Source: Costus lasius (taxonomy: Eukaryota; Streptophyta; Magnoliopsida; Zingiberales; Costaceae). Taken from it: 64,000 nt of DNA. Below are positions 13,501 through 23,324 of the stretch, piece by piece (within the stretch, counting starts at the first letter, position 1; every line of letters begins with the position of its first letter). The notes beneath the pieces are model-generated. The model did not search any database. It was given only the letters and a program-made list of their open reading frames with translations, and was not told where the DNA came from. The position numbers were made by a program, and so were the translations under genes. The stretch lies in contig CM050449.1 of NCBI GenBank assembly GCA_027563935.2, forward strand, positions 86,459,178 through 86,523,177. The letters are read 5' to 3'.

Positions 13501-16500
13501 CGAGGACGTAAGCGTTGTTGCCAACCCGCCACAGAACCGTATAGGGACCGTCGCACCGGGCTTGCAACTTCCAATTGGCTCGAGAACTCAACCGCTCAAG
13601 GTAGATTCGCACAAGAACGAGCTCACCAACCTCAAAATGGTGTGGCCTACGACGGTCGTTGGCCTCTGCTGCATACCGGGTATTGCTCAAGAAAATCCGG
13701 CGGCGAATCTCATCATGCAACCCAGTGATATGTGATGCAAAGGCATAGGCAGACTCATGGATGGAAGGAGGCTGGGGAACATTATGCATGTCTATAGGCT
13801 TTCTAGGTTGGTGCCCAAGGACGACCTGGAAAGGACTCAGCCTAGTAGAGCGGTGGAATGCACTGTTATACACAAACTCAGCAATGGGTAGATGTTCAGC
13901 CCACCCACGGCTAAACAACGCAGAAGGTTACCCAGGCTGCGGTTCACAACCTCCGTCTGACCATCCGTCTGCGGGTGGTACGCAGAGGAGAACTTGAGAG
14001 TGGTCCCAAGGAGGGCCCACAAGGACTTCCAGAAGTGACCCACGAACCGGGTGTCACGGTCGGACACGATGGAGAGGGGGAGGCCATGAAGCCGGACGAT
14101 CTCCTTGACGAACAGATGGGCAATGTGAGAAGCGTCGGCTGTCCGAGAACAAGGCACAAAGTGTGCCATCTTAGAGAAACGATCCACGACTACGAAGATG
14201 GAATCGTGGCGCGAGGCATTACGGGGTAGACCAAGGACGAAGTCCATGCTAATGTGCAGCCATGGACTCCTAGGGACGGGGAGCGGAGTATAGAGGCCGG
14301 TGTTAGCAGGACGGGGCTTGGCGCGTTGGCACGGGCCACAGTGGCGAACAACTCTATCAACATCCTTACGAAGAGTGGGCCAAAAGAAGCGGTCTTCGGC
14401 CAAGATAAGAGTCTTATCGCGACCATGGTGCCCGGTGGCACCGCCAGCGTGGAGCTCGAGCAACAGATGTTCGCGGAGGGAGGACTGGGGAATGCACAAC
14501 CGGTTACCGTATACAAGGTAACCGTCGTGGAGGCGATAGGGTAGGTCCGGGGGGTCATCGGCAAGGAGCCGGGCGTAAGTGGGTCCAAAATCGGGGCAGT
14601 CGGCATACTCGTCACGGACATGGACCAACGTGGGAATCGACGTGGACACCGAACAAAGCAGGGAGCGGACGCGATTGAGGGTGTCGCCCACGACATTATC
14701 CTTTCCGGCCTTATGAGTGATCACAAAGGAATATTGTTGGAGAAACTCGACTCACTTCGCATGGCAAGGAACGAGCTTCTTCTGCGCATTGAGGAAGGAA
14801 AGGGTCTGGTGGTCGCTAAATAAGACGAACTCCTTATGGAAGAGATAGTGACGCCATTGGCGGAGTGATTGGACAATAGCGTAGAACTCCTTATCGTATG
14901 TGGAGTATCGTTGTCGGGCCTCGTTCAGCTTCTCGCTGAAGAAGGCGACGAGTGGCCCTCCTGGCTAAGGGTACCGCCGATGCCGGTGCCGGAGGCATCG
15001 CACGCCACCTCAAAGACCTTTGAGAAATCGGGGAGGCGGAGGACCGGGGCAGAGGTCATGATGTCCTTAAGCGCGATTCGCCGCTAGAGTCCAGGCGAAG
15101 GCCTCGTTTTTGGTGCAGGCCGTCATAGGGGAAGCGATGGTACTAAACCCCTTAATGAAGCGGCGGTAGAAGGCTGCGAGGCCGAGAAAGCTTCGGACCT
15201 CAGTGACGGACTCGGGCACCGGCCATTGACGAATGGCCTCGATCTTGGCTGGGTCGACCATGAGACCACGGTCAGACACAATGAACCCCAGGAACTACAC
15301 TTGGGACTCAAGGAAAAAACACTTCTTCGCGTTAAGGGACAAACGTTCCTTACGCAGAATATCGAAGGTCAGGCGCAAGTGCTCAAGATGAGCAACGCGA
15401 GTGGGACTATAGATGAGAATGTCGTCGAAGTAGACGACCAGAAACCTCCCCATGTAGGGACGGAGGACCTGACTCATGAGGCACATGAATGTGGATGGCG
15501 CGTTAGTGAGGCCGAAGGGCATCACCAAACACTCGTAGAGGCCGTCCTTCGTCTTGAAGGCGGTCTTCCACTCGTCACCCTTGCGGATGCGGACCTGATG
15601 GTAACCGCTCCGGAGATCCAACTTACTAAACCAACAGGCGCCGGAAATGAGGTCTAACATGTCATCAAGGCACGTGAGACGACGTTGAGGCTACTTCCCC
15701 CGTCGAGCACAATCTTGCAGGAGTGTCTGTTACACTTGATGTAAGTGTAAAAGATGCTCGTGCGCTTCCAATCTTCCGAATGAGGGGGGCTGTGGACAAG
15801 GGTACAACGAACCACGGCCATCGTTGGACGCGGGCTAGACTCGTCATCGGTGTAACACTGCGGGCCAACCTCTTGGGCCGTAGGCAGGCTGCAAGGAGCA
15901 GGGGTTCGGGGTTCACGGCGCTCTGGCGCGATGTGCAATGAACGACGAGGACAGTCCCGGTTGAAGTGACCGGTTTGGTTACAATGACGACAAGGGCCCG
16001 GAGGGACAGCGGCAAAGGGCGCCTTGCCCCGCTCTTCCCAAGTCAAACGTGGTGGAGGCGCCTCGCAGGGCGCATCCCGGGGTGGGCGACGAGGGCCAGT
16101 GTGGGTCGGATGCGGTGGCGCCTCAAAACGAGGTGGTGGGACAGGCGCCGGAGGCGCATGGACGGGCCAACGAGCCGGGAGATGGTCAGCACGATGGGTG
16201 CGCGACTTGATGTCTAACTCGACCTCGCGGGCATGGTGAAGAACAAGAAGGATCGTGTCGAGGCCATATGTGGGCAGAGCGCGCCGGATCTCCTCGCGGA
16301 GACCATTGCGGAACCGAGAAAGGGTGAAGGCGGGATCCTCCTTAAGGTTGCATCGGATGCCGAGCTCGTCGAAGCGAGTGTGGTACTCGTCGACGGTGTC
16401 AGACCCTTGGGAAATGACCGAGTAAGAATCAAGGAGGCGCTGTCGATAGGTGGGCGGCACGTACTTCTCTCGAAGCCGATAGCAAATCTCCTCCCACCGG

Positions 16501-19359
16501 GTGATGGGGGGAAGACGCTGGTCAACTAATTGGCGCTCCACGTTCGTCCAATACAACCGAGCAGGGCCGGTTAGCAAAAGACGGACGTAGCTGACCTTAA
16601 GGTATTCAGACATGGTGCTCCACTCAAAGTAGTTATCGACAGCGGCAGCCCAATCGAGGAAGACATGGGGGTAAAGGCTACCATTGAAAATCGGGGAGTC
16701 AACGCGCGTGAGCCGGCGGGCCTCGTCGTCCTCGCGGCTACGCGAGGCAGGCCGACGCGGAGGGGGAGCGTCCTCAGTCCATGCGGACTCATCAGCGAAA
16801 GGGTCAAATCGGGGCGAGTCGTTGGCGCACATCCGCAGCGGGGCCAACGGAGGAGGAACACTAAGCGAGGGCTGACCGTCAACGGGTTTAGCACGGAGTT
16901 TCGCGATTTGGTCCGTTAGATGTTGGACCGACGACATTAAACGCTGAAACATAGTCTCCATCGCTTCCAAGCGTGTGGACAGCACTTCGACCGACTCCAT
17001 CCTAGGGAGAGGACTCTCTTCAGTCGCAACGGGCACTAGGGTTGGGGGATTCTGATACGATGTTCCTGATCTAGTGGTCATGATGCAGAGATGCGTATGA
17101 ATGCGGAAAGCAAAGCCAGAAAAATTGAATGAGATGCAATGAGCGAGACCGGCGGAGCTAGACGAAAGTTAGCTCCTAACCTCGCTCTGATACCAAATTT
17201 GACGCAGCGGATGTATAGGTAGGGGGTCCTTAGGGCAGTACTCTAAGGTGGGGGAAAACCATGATGCAGAAATCGTGAGAGGGTCTAGAGACGAGGGAAT
17301 ATAAAACGTGAGAAACGATGAAAAACCCGAGGGAAGCCGATAAAATCGTTGCTGCGTCGGGCAACTTGAGCAATACCAGTAGAGCGAGAGATCAACGGCG
17401 CACTACTACAATTGTAAAAATACTCGCCTCTTAAGACGAGTCAATTTTCTTGATGCAAGCACGGGCACGCAGAACCTAGGCGGGGCTGCGGAGGCGGAAT
17501 GTGGTAAATCCAGGAAGCAACGCAGGGAACAAGCAGAATTCTTAGAAAGGACCCGGAGCCTTGGAAGGGACCCCGAGTGTTTTGATTGAAAGTTGAAACT
17601 ACTACAAAGAGGAAGCGAGGGCTCTAGGCGAACTCCCCGGAGTTTGCTGGCCTAATCCTTCGCGTGGGGAAGGAGATATACACCAAAAACTAAAAAAAAA
17701 CACACCAGCCCCTTAGCCCTCTTTTATAGAGCAAGAGGGAAAGGGGTCACATGAGACACACATGAGGAAGTTGGAGAAGCCAACAACCTCCAAAAGGAGT
17801 CAAGATGCTCCTTAATAACTACTAACTAACTAATCAATAACACTTTCAGCATGAAAGAGCATGGGGCGCATGAGGATGGCATGGGCGCATGGGAAGGAAT
17901 CCTGCATGGGTGCCGGTGTGTGTGGGCTGGTTTTGGACATTGGTGGCAGTCTCCTGGGCCGAGTTGAGGACTCGGTTGTTGTAGCGATCCGTGGTCGACG
18001 GCTCCGGTTGCTCTTGACGTTGTATTGGAGGTCCGCGAGGAGGGGCGCCATGGGAGCTAGCGGAATGGAGTCCACCGAGATGGAGGAGGGACTCACGAGG
18101 CCTACGTAACGATCTGGTGGCTGAGACGAACGCTGCGAACGCCGAACTTCGTGCAGAATCGGGTCTGTCTTTGCTGCAGGGTCACTCACGGCCTGGCCGT
18201 GCTTGCGCTCACGGGCGTGCTCGGGTGGCCTGGGATCTGCAGAGTCGTTCATGACCTGGCCGTGCGTCCTGTCACGGCCGTGATCGTCAAATACGGTAGT
18301 GCCGTGGAACTCCTTACGGGCAGTAATTCGAGGTCGCAAATCCACATAAGGTTTGGGCACTGCCGTGCTGCTGGGCACGGCCTGGCCGTGCTGAGGGCGG
18401 CCGATTTTCGTCGAGGCGGGCATGGGCTGGGGCACGGCCGTGCGCCTAGCCGTGCTTTCTTTCGCGTGGTCACCCAACCGTGTCACGGGCGTGCTGGGGT
18501 CCGCCTGTGTCTGCTGAGGCGGGCATGGTTTGGGGCACGGCCGTGTGCTCGGCTATGCCATCTTCATGGTCTCCTTCAGAACCCGTCACGGCCGTGACAG
18601 GGAAACACGGCCTGCGGCAGAGCTCCGTTGGACCTGGAATTTCCTGGGCTTCTTCTTCTGGTCCCCGGGGGTATTCCCAAGAGTACTCCTAGGGTGGTGG
18701 GGAGCTCCAAGTGTCGTGACAGGGAAACACGGTCTGCGGCAGAGCTCCGTTGGACCTGGAATTTCCTGGGCTTCTTCTTCTGGTCCCCGGGGGTATTCCC
18801 AAGAGTACTCCAAGGGTGGTGGGGAGCTCCAAGTGTCGCTCATGACTCCGTCACCCTTCCTCCCCACCCCCACCCCCCCCCCCCCCCACCACCACCACAC
18901 ACACACACACAATAGACTCAAAAGCTGCCCAAGCAATATGAGCATTCCATAAATTAGCCAAATAGTATTGCAATACATCAATGTAATTATGTAAAAGGAA
19001 GGAATGCATTATAATCATGTAGAAGGTAGGGATCATTCATCAATTAAGTAGCTTATCCATCATGGCATAGGCTAGATAGCTTTAATTGCATATCATCCTT
19101 AACTCAACAACTCAAATACCATGTTGCAACAACACCACCTCATCGTTATAGCAACTCTCTTAGTTAAGACAAAGTTAACAAGAAAACAAAAGAGTCAAAC
19201 AAGGATCAAGAAAACCATCTCATATTGACTAGAATTTCCATTTTAAGAATGTTTCAAAAGGAACCTTAGAAAGCATAAACCACTACTTAGAAGCAAGGCT
19301 TGAAAAACCAATTCATATTAGTATGTACTGGTCAGTACTACTCAGTTCTAACAGTATTG

Positions 19360-19402
<43 letters not shown>

Positions 19403-19425
19403 CTAGTATTATATAAATATAAATA

Positions 19426-19483
<58 letters not shown>

Positions 19484-21275
19484 TATATTTATATAATACT
19501 AGTACCCATCCATAATCGGACTAGTACAAACAAGCAATACCATCCCATGCAAATTGATTTTATAAACCTTGCCAAGGAGAAACCGGTTAAGTAGGTTGAA
19601 TAAGATACTAAAAGGCTTGCCTTCTACACGTAAGCATCCTCTAAACTCAAATGAAGACTTCTCTACTTACCCAATGGGAATAGACACCCAAAGGAGAGAT
19701 GGCTCCAAGAAAGCAAAGAGATTGTGAAAATATGTGGCCAGCCTAGGGTGAATGATTTGAATAGCTACTTTTTGTATCATTCATGACAGTTAATGCATTA
19801 TGAATCTCCATTAAGTCTCATGTGAATAATTGTCCATTTAAAGTGAGTTGTCCTACATTCCCTCTCCATCAAGCTCCCTCAACACAAGCAAGAAAGGACA
19901 TCGAGTTCAAGATATCATCTTCTTCCTCTCCTTCTAGGTTTGGGTTTTGGACAAATGTTTGTATAATGTTGTATTGAAGCGGAAATTCAGATGGCTAGCA
20001 TCCATCTCACTTGCATTGCATCTGAAATATGCTTTTGCAGATCCAAACCTAGATCCATTTGGGAAGATACCCTTTCAATCTCAAGGGTGCAAGGTGATAT
20101 TTTCTTTATCTCCCTTGCTAAATATGTGCAAGGTAAACCAGTTTATTCTTGACAGGGTCTAAATAGTTACTGCATATGTAGTATGATACGTTGGGTTGCT
20201 CTCTTCTTCTTGTTGACTTATGAACTCCGCACTAAGTATAAGGAGAACATCATGTGCCACATTGACATGATCACTCTTAGGTTTGCGACATCACCCTCTC
20301 ACTCCATCAAATTCTTCGACCACTACACTAGCTGCGCTTGCACTCACACTTGGGCCTACATATGTAATGCATCCTAATGTAAACATAGTATTTATCATGA
20401 TTTGAAACAATGACCGTGAACCACTAGGATTCAGCATTGAACACTTGCAATGGATGGATGGTTTTCACTATGAAGAGAGAAGATAATTGTGTCAATGGCG
20501 GTACCTTCTATAGATCACTTCAGAAGTAAACCACATTATTATTCTCCACAAATCTAGACCTAACGAGAAAGGTGACAGGAGAAGAGTATAAAAACTCACG
20601 TGAAGATATTCATTTATCTTGATTGCAGCCTTGTTTGCTTCCTCCACATATTCCCTGAGAAGCATAATTCCAAGATTATAAGTAAAACAAAACAACTATC
20701 TTGATAGACAAATAAAAAAAACAATTAACAACACTATAAAACGCAGAGACGTCAGCACCAACGATTAAAATCACCTGTCTGGATGAGTGTTCCGACACAG
20801 TTCCGCGGAATCAATAACTGAGGCAAACCTAAAAATTAAGCGAACACTTTACCCATTCTTACAACCACCGGAAACAATACAAAGAAAAGAAAAGAAAAAC
20901 TAGAAATCGAGCTTAACATACAGTATCAGAGATCTCGTCCATGGCCCGTATGACCTCCATCGAAGACGGCAGCTGAGAGATGTACGATACGAGCTCCCCT
21001 GACCTAAAGATGAGAAATGTAAAGCAGCTTAGCAACAGATTGAGAACGCCGCTCAATCATCTACGATAGACTTACTTCTCGATGGCCTCATCGACGAATC
21101 TGCGGAAGCCTTTGGCTGTTTTCAGGACATCAAAGCCGTAAAGGCCCGTCTCAGCGCCAACGGTGGCTGCAGCGGCAGAGGCAGCGCCGAAGGAGAAGCG
21201 AGTGGAGACGCCGCGGGAGGAGCAACACAAGAGGGCTGCAACACGGCGGCGGTTGCTTAGCGCCCGAAACACCAT
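1410..21275 (-). CDS. MIP: Mitochondrial intermediate peptidase (octapeptidyl aminopeptidase), 5' part of a split gene, truncated by window edge
   Basis: This M3-family metallopeptidase removes an octapeptide from matrix proteins after the first presequence cleavage in mitochondria. Eight coding exons run on the minus strand: 21076-21275, 20922-21003, 20775-20828, 20600-20654, 10622-10760, 10493-10547, 4129-4351 and 1410-1505, about 300 codons in all. The N-terminus is rich in Arg, Ser and Ala, like a mitochondrial presequence. Landmarks matching plant MIP are [49 protein letters not shown] and [18 protein letters not shown]. All introns are GT-AG, and phases agree at every junction except exon 2/3, where exon 3 is 1 nt too long. 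The zinc-binding HExxH half lies left of base 1. A chromovirus LTR sits about 170 bp upstream of the ATG. Family assignment is confident; functionality is not, because of the exon 3 shift. Confidence 0.88.
1506..4128. other. MIP intron 7
   Basis: A 2.6-kb AT-rich intron bounded by gtatat and ttcag on the minus strand. Apart from a foldback block at about 3145-3480, I see no coding homology or structured element. Confidence 0.7.
3145..3480. repeat. Intronic foldback-like repeat with purine and pyrimidine arms
   Basis: The left arm has TTGGTCTGGTCAAAATTC and then a long GA/GAA tract (3225-3310). The right arm has a TC/TTC tract (3370-3412) and then CCAAACCGGTCAAAACTTG. The arms are roughly reverse complements, so the block could fold into a hairpin. 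ORFs on both strands are by-products of the low-complexity arms. The ends are not exact and no target duplication was found. Confidence 0.5.
4129..4351 (-). CDS. MIP: MIP exon 7
   Basis: 223 bp. The acceptor is tcttaacag|ATACAACGAG and the donor is GATGCGGAG|gtatat. The segment begins [20 protein letters not shown] and ends [15 protein letters not shown]. The DPG..(I/V).(I/F)P.SRIP block is typical of plant MIP. It ends in phase 0. Confidence 0.88.
4352..10492. other. MIP intron 6
   Basis: A 6.1-kb intron. It holds a region at 5765-6030 with recurring 'acactcc(c/t)tt' phrases, a block at 7040-7600 rich in CAGCTCTCGCCCGAT-like phrases, and a foldback element at about 7880-8220. I recognise no protein-coding homology in the rest; short ORFs there are not convincing. 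Confidence 0.65.
7880..8220. repeat. GC-rich foldback element with CCGGTACCG ends and GCCGCCGCC core
   Basis: The left half contains ACCGGCGGTACCGGTACGG and the right half ACCGGTACCGTACCGGATGG. The centre is a near-perfect palindrome, GGCGGCGGAAGCTTCGATTG followed by its complement to CCGCCGCCG (about 8050-8085). Flanking phrases TTCTAGCCAAGG and GGTTCTAGCAA may be the ends. It looks like a non-autonomous foldback transposon; the family is unidentified. Confidence 0.55.
10493..10547 (-). CDS. MIP: MIP exon 6
   Basis: 55 bp. The acceptor is gttatag|AGAAACTGC and the donor is AAAAT|gtatgt. It encodes [18 protein letters not shown] plus two bases. A nearer donor (CTGG|gtaaaa) would leave the next exon out of phase by 7 nt. 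The chosen donor restores phase and the expected family length, so no microexon is needed. Confidence 0.8.
10622..10760 (-). CDS. MIP: MIP exon 5
   Basis: 139 bp. The acceptor is ggctgtag|TTCCTGAATAC and the donor is TCTGATG|gtaact. It encodes a segment beginning [20 protein letters not shown] and ending [13 protein letters not shown], a continuous match to the plant MIP N-terminal helical region. It ends in phase 1. Confidence 0.88.
11878..13365 (-). repeat. Element B 3' LTR (1488 bp)
   Basis: Nearly collinear with 17200-18853. It carries multiple CACGGCC / GGCCGTG words between about 12850 and 13220. It lacks the 122-bp duplication of the other LTR and has small indels relative to it, including a missing TTGCTGCGTCGGG near its start. 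Confidence 0.9.
13367..13918 (-). pseudogene. Element B integrase C-terminal part
   Basis: It continues integrase in another frame: [20 protein letters not shown], then [11 protein letters not shown] and a [21 protein letters not shown]3-like segment. It ends a few bases before the 3' LTR. No chromodomain is visible at the end. Confidence 0.82.
13837..14724 (-). pseudogene. Element B integrase, zinc-binding and catalytic core
   Basis: A 295-codon open frame. It starts at the RNase H tail ([18 protein letters not shown]), then an HHCC zinc finger (HHGRDKT...CGPCQRAKP) and the DD35E core ([26 protein letters not shown]). It frameshifts near the end relative to the downstream C-terminal part. 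With the broken RT it cannot be made as a functional Pol. Confidence 0.88.
14725..15066 (-). pseudogene. Element B RNase H remnant
   Basis: In shifted frames between RT and integrase I can read fragments such as FEVACDAS and [17 protein letters not shown], followed by a segment like FVLFSDHQT. These are typical of Ty3/gypsy RNase H. No single open frame spans it. Confidence 0.65.
15067..15660 (-). pseudogene. Element B reverse transcriptase, N-terminally deleted and interrupted
   Basis: The fragment begins at the RT segment [19 protein letters not shown] and contains the catalytic YFDD ([11 protein letters not shown]) and the FGLTNAP motif. A TAG stop interrupts the frame at about 15293-15295, after which the thumb/connection FLG..VS..G..VDP and [13 protein letters not shown] follow. 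It overlaps the end of the gag frame by a few bases in a different frame. The missing upstream RT and protease indicate an internal deletion of several hundred codons. Confidence 0.88.
15654..17081 (-). CDS. Element B Gag polyprotein running into a truncated protease
   Basis: This open 475-codon frame forms the retrotransposon capsid. The N-terminus is short and Thr/Ser-rich. A heptad-like segment (about residues 30-65) is followed by the retrotransposon gag domain (about 120-290, with [14 protein letters not shown]) and a proline-rich linker. A CCHC zinc knuckle ([14 protein letters not shown], about 375-388) follows. The last residues contain [16 protein letters not shown] protease active-site context ([12 protein letters not shown]). 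The frame stops just after this, at the junction with RT, so most of the protease is missing. Protein-level integrity of Gag itself is good. Confidence 0.85.
   Translation of the reverse strand: MTTRSGTSYQNPPTLVPVATEESPLPRMESVEVLSTRLEAMETMFQRLMSSVQHLTDQIAKLRAKPVDGQPSLSVPPPLAPLRMCANDSPRFDPFADESAWTEDAPPPRRPASRSREDDEARRLTRVDSPIFNGSLYPHVFLDWAAAVDNYFEWSTMSEYLKVSYVRLLLTGPARLYWTNVERQLVDQRLPPITRWEEICYRLREKYVPPTYRQRLLDSYSVISQGSDTVDEYHTRFDELGIRCNLKEDPAFTLSRFRNGLREEIRRALPTYGLDTILLVLHHAREVELDIKSRTHRADHLPARWPVHAPPAPVPPPRFEAPPHPTHTGPRRPPRDAPCEAPPPRLTWEERGKAPFAAVPPGPCRHCNQTGHFNRDCPRRSLHIAPERREPRTPAPCSLPTAQEVGPQCYTDDESSPRPTMAVVRCTLVHSPPHSEDWKRTSIFYTYIKCNRHSCKIVLDGGSSLNVVSRALMTC
17184..17195 (-). other. Element B primer-binding site (initiator tRNA-Met type)
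   Basis: On the minus strand the sequence reads TGGTATCAGAGC, a few bases after the 5' LTR end. This matches the 3' end of plant initiator tRNA-Met, the commonest PBS of plant LTR elements. Confidence 0.9.
17200..18853 (-). repeat. Element B 5' LTR (1654 bp) with internal tandem duplication
   Basis: It is longer than its partner mainly because a 122-bp unit (18594-18715) is repeated at 18716-18837. CACGGCC/GGCCGTG words cluster at 18190-18600. It ends next to the PBS at 17184-17195. Confidence 0.9.
18859..18915. repeat. C-rich and (CA)n simple repeat beside element B
   Basis: A run of C-rich sequence passes into CCACCACCACCACACACACAC immediately after the element B target duplication. Confidence 0.85.
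19398..19506. repeat. AT-rich perfect-arm palindrome
   Basis: The left arm starts GGGTACTAGTATTATATAAA and the right arm ends TTTATATAATACTAGTACCC. The arms are perfect complements for about 36 bp and meet in a (TA)n centre. This is the core of a larger repeat at about 19290-19560 whose flanks mention the same 'ACTAGTAC/GGTACTAG' phrases. Confidence 0.8.
20600..20654 (-). CDS. MIP: MIP exon 4
   Basis: 55 bp. The acceptor is ttctcag|GGAATATG and the donor is CTTCAC|gtgagt. It encodes [18 protein letters not shown], a highly conserved plant MIP segment. It ends in phase 0 and borders the 9.8-kb intron 4 that holds element B. Confidence 0.88.
20775..20828 (-). CDS. MIP: MIP exon 3, with a probable +1 frameshift
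   Basis: 54 bp. The acceptor is tttttag|GTTTGCCTCAG and the donor is CCAGACAG|gtgatt. The stretch [16 protein letters not shown] is clearly MIP, but it is read in a frame that does not follow from exon 2. Exon 2 ends in phase 0 and exon 4 needs two leading bases, so the exon should have length 2 modulo 3, and 54 is one too many. Removing one C of the CC at about 20824 (plus strand) would give V-C-S-V-I-D, the expected spacing. As written, the frame hits a TGA within six codons. It could be an assembly error or a real lesion. Confidence 0.75.
20922..21003 (-). CDS. MIP: MIP exon 2
   Basis: 82 bp. The acceptor is catctttag|GTCAGGGGAG and the donor is GATACT|gtatgt. It encodes [20 protein letters not shown] followed by MDEISDT. 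The entry phase completes the Lys codon from exon 1, and it ends in phase 0. Confidence 0.85.
21076..21275 (-). CDS. MIP: MIP exon 1 (start codon, mitochondrial presequence, start of mature protein)
   Basis: The exon runs from the ATG at 21275 to GAGAA|gtaagt. It encodes a basic, Ser/Ala-rich leader (two RR pairs near the start, an alanine run near residue 35) followed by the conserved [23 protein letters not shown] block. It ends after two bases of a Lys codon. No upstream in-frame ATG was noted before the flanking LTR. Confidence 0.85.
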
Positions 21276-21444
21276 GACGGAGTTTTGCCCTACTCGTTTC
21301 CGCCGCTAAGAGGAAGAAATTGCTGCGACTTCCGGAAGTTTCCAGCGGCTCCTCTTGGCAACGGTCACTACATGCCACTTTATTGGTGCTCATACAAGCC
21401 ATTATTGTATCTGCTTAAAGATTGATGTTTTGTAAGTATCTCAT
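21276..21444 (-). promoter_or_regulatory. Residual MIP upstream region
   Basis: Only about 170 bp separate the MIP start codon from the 3' LTR of element C. No TATA box is obvious. Whatever native promoter lay further upstream is now on the far side of a 14.4-kb insertion. Confidence 0.5.
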
Positions 21445-23324
21445 TGCCACGGTCTTGTTTTCCGGTAATATTTTTTTATGATTTTACTTGAGTCAATGCT
21501 TGACTTGAGTCTAAATACATCAATATAAATATCACAACGGTTAAAATTGCTAGATTAGACGCGACTACCGGAGTCGGATCCTCAGCCCAACTATGGACTC
21601 TGCGGAAGATCGATACCGTTCCAACAAGACTTGGATTAACGCTCACAATTCACCAAAGACCGGTGTCGTTGAGTCAAATCGGGTTCACCCGAACCCAAAA
21701 GGAACGCACCCGTAATCGACTGCGTCCGACGAGGTCCACAACTGTATCCGAGCACACTCACGTACCGGAGGGAGAACTGAGGGGAGCAACTACATGCACC
21801 CACACATCCACGAATCTAGCCAACACCCAGCAATCACGGACGGTAGTCCCACGACGTCACACGCCGGTGACAGAAAGGACATGGTCGGCTCCTCACTCGC
21901 ACACCGGCGAAGAGGCCGGACGACGCCCCACTGGCACGTCACCTGTAGGGGACGAAGAAGTCAATGGTCTCGTCCTTCTCGCACGTCGGCGAGAACAACT
22001 GGAGGGAGGCCCCGCAAGGACGTGTGTACACATGCGTCTACGCCGAGGGAACCGACGCTGACTGACAAGCCAGAAAGCTGGCCGCACACGTCCGCTACAG
22101 CACACCTTGCGTGCAGATGCAGGTCAGCTGGAGGGCAGGCGGCCCTCTCCTCGGCGGCGCAGGAACTCGGGAGAAAGGGGGAAGAGGCATTCCCCGGCGA
22201 CTGTTGATGTCGAACAGTGGCTGGTGGCTGATGGGAATCAGGCGGACGGTGGCTGAGAAAAGGAGCATCCGCTCCCATGTCGGCGAAGAAGGCGGAGGCG
22301 TTTTTGAACGTCGATTACAACTACCGTCCCCCAAGCTGGTCGCCGATGCTCCAAGCTCCACCCGCAGGCGACAGCTCCAGGAAACCAAATGTCACACGCA
22401 GGCAACCAGAGAGGAGGAAGAGAAGAAGGCCGCACGCAGGCGGAGAGGAGAACAGAGAAGCTCTGCACGCAGGCGGAGAGAGCTCATCCGGCGAGCAGGA
22501 GATCTCATCCGCACGCAGGCGGGTCTAAGGCCGGGACTTCACGCACGCAGGCGGGTCCAAGGCCGGGACTTCACGCACGCAGGCGGCCAGCGCTCCGACA
22601 GAAAGGGGACGAAGAGAGGAGGCCGCCGGGAGCCACTTGGGCTTGACCGGGGAAGAAGACGGCCAAACACGCAGGTCGGAAAGTCATCGGAAAAGAGGAG
22701 CGGTGAAGAGCTATACCTCGGCGATCACCTGGCTACCGGCTCCTTCTTTCCGATGAAGTGGATGCCGGCCGCGCCTTCCAAGGCGGTCTGGCAGTGAGGT
22801 CCAGCGAGGTCGACGGCGGAAGGGAATAGGGAAGCTTGGCATGCTCCGTCCACCCACCCACACCACCGGAACGTGCGCTCGAGCTTGGGGCACAGCGACT
22901 GCCGGAGATCCGAGCTCCGGCTGACAAAGGTCTAGGAGGAGAGAGACAGAGCTGGCTTCGTCCGAACGCGAGAGAACGATGCATACAGCGGAGAACGAAT
23001 GCCCGTTCTTTTCTTCCGCCTCACGTCTTCACGCAGCCCGAAGCGTGCTCCCGTCCCGTCAGTGCACGCGCGCCGCGTCAGCACCCATGCCGCCTGGTTG
23101 ACAAATGATTTCGTTCATTCGAATGGAATTCGGGTCCCACCTGAAGTTTCATTCGTTGCCCGATTTGGTGGGTTTTGGATCTAGATCCAAGTGGTGCCCG
23201 GGCCGATCCGCTAACCCGCCAATCTGGTTTACTACACAGGCATGGGCCAAGCTAACTAATTGGGCTAGAAATTGGGCGCGCGCCCAATTTCTGGCGGCCC
23301 AATTTCTGGTCCACATGTCTAACA
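21445..23324 (-). repeat. Element C 3' LTR (1880 bp)
   Basis: Collinear with 34195-35872 (shared TTACTTG..GTCAA..CTTGACT phrases at the start, and CTAACA at the end). It contains a tandem repeat of a CACGCAGGCGGGTCCAAGG unit at about 22505-22575 that is single in the other LTR. Plus-strand ORFs in it are incidental. Its transcriptional sense points into the MIP gene. Confidence 0.88.

Larger units (their letters stand above)
11873..18858 (-). mobile_element. Element B: Ty3/gypsy LTR retrotransposon with 5-bp TSD CCCTT
   Basis: Two LTRs (11878-13365 and 17200-18853) start TG and end CA, and are flanked by CCCTT at 11873-11877 and 18854-18858. The internal part holds, in minus-strand order, an initiator-tRNA-Met-type PBS, gag, a protease start, partial RT, RNase H and integrase, so the order is Ty3/gypsy. 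The 3.8-kb internal region lacks most of the protease and the RT N-terminus. Stops and frameshifts break pol, so the copy is non-autonomous. It lies in intron 4 of MIP in the same transcriptional orientation. Lineage is unresolved; RT reads closest to chromoviral types, but I see no chromodomain. Confidence 0.92.
10761..20599. other. MIP intron 4, hosting element B
   Basis: A 9.8-kb intron with donor CAC|gtgagt at 20599 and acceptor tgtag at 10761. About 7.0 kb of it is element B (11878-18853). The left part (10761-11872) is AT-rich and featureless to me. The right part (18859-20599) has a C-rich/(CA)n tract and an AT palindrome at 19398-19506. Confidence 0.8.

Noticed and set aside
22111..22797. 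A 228-codon plus-strand ORF (and its counterpart at 34877-35353) as a gene
   Set aside because: Both lie in the two LTRs of element C on the antisense strand, are rich in Arg from GC-biased repeats, and match no family I know.
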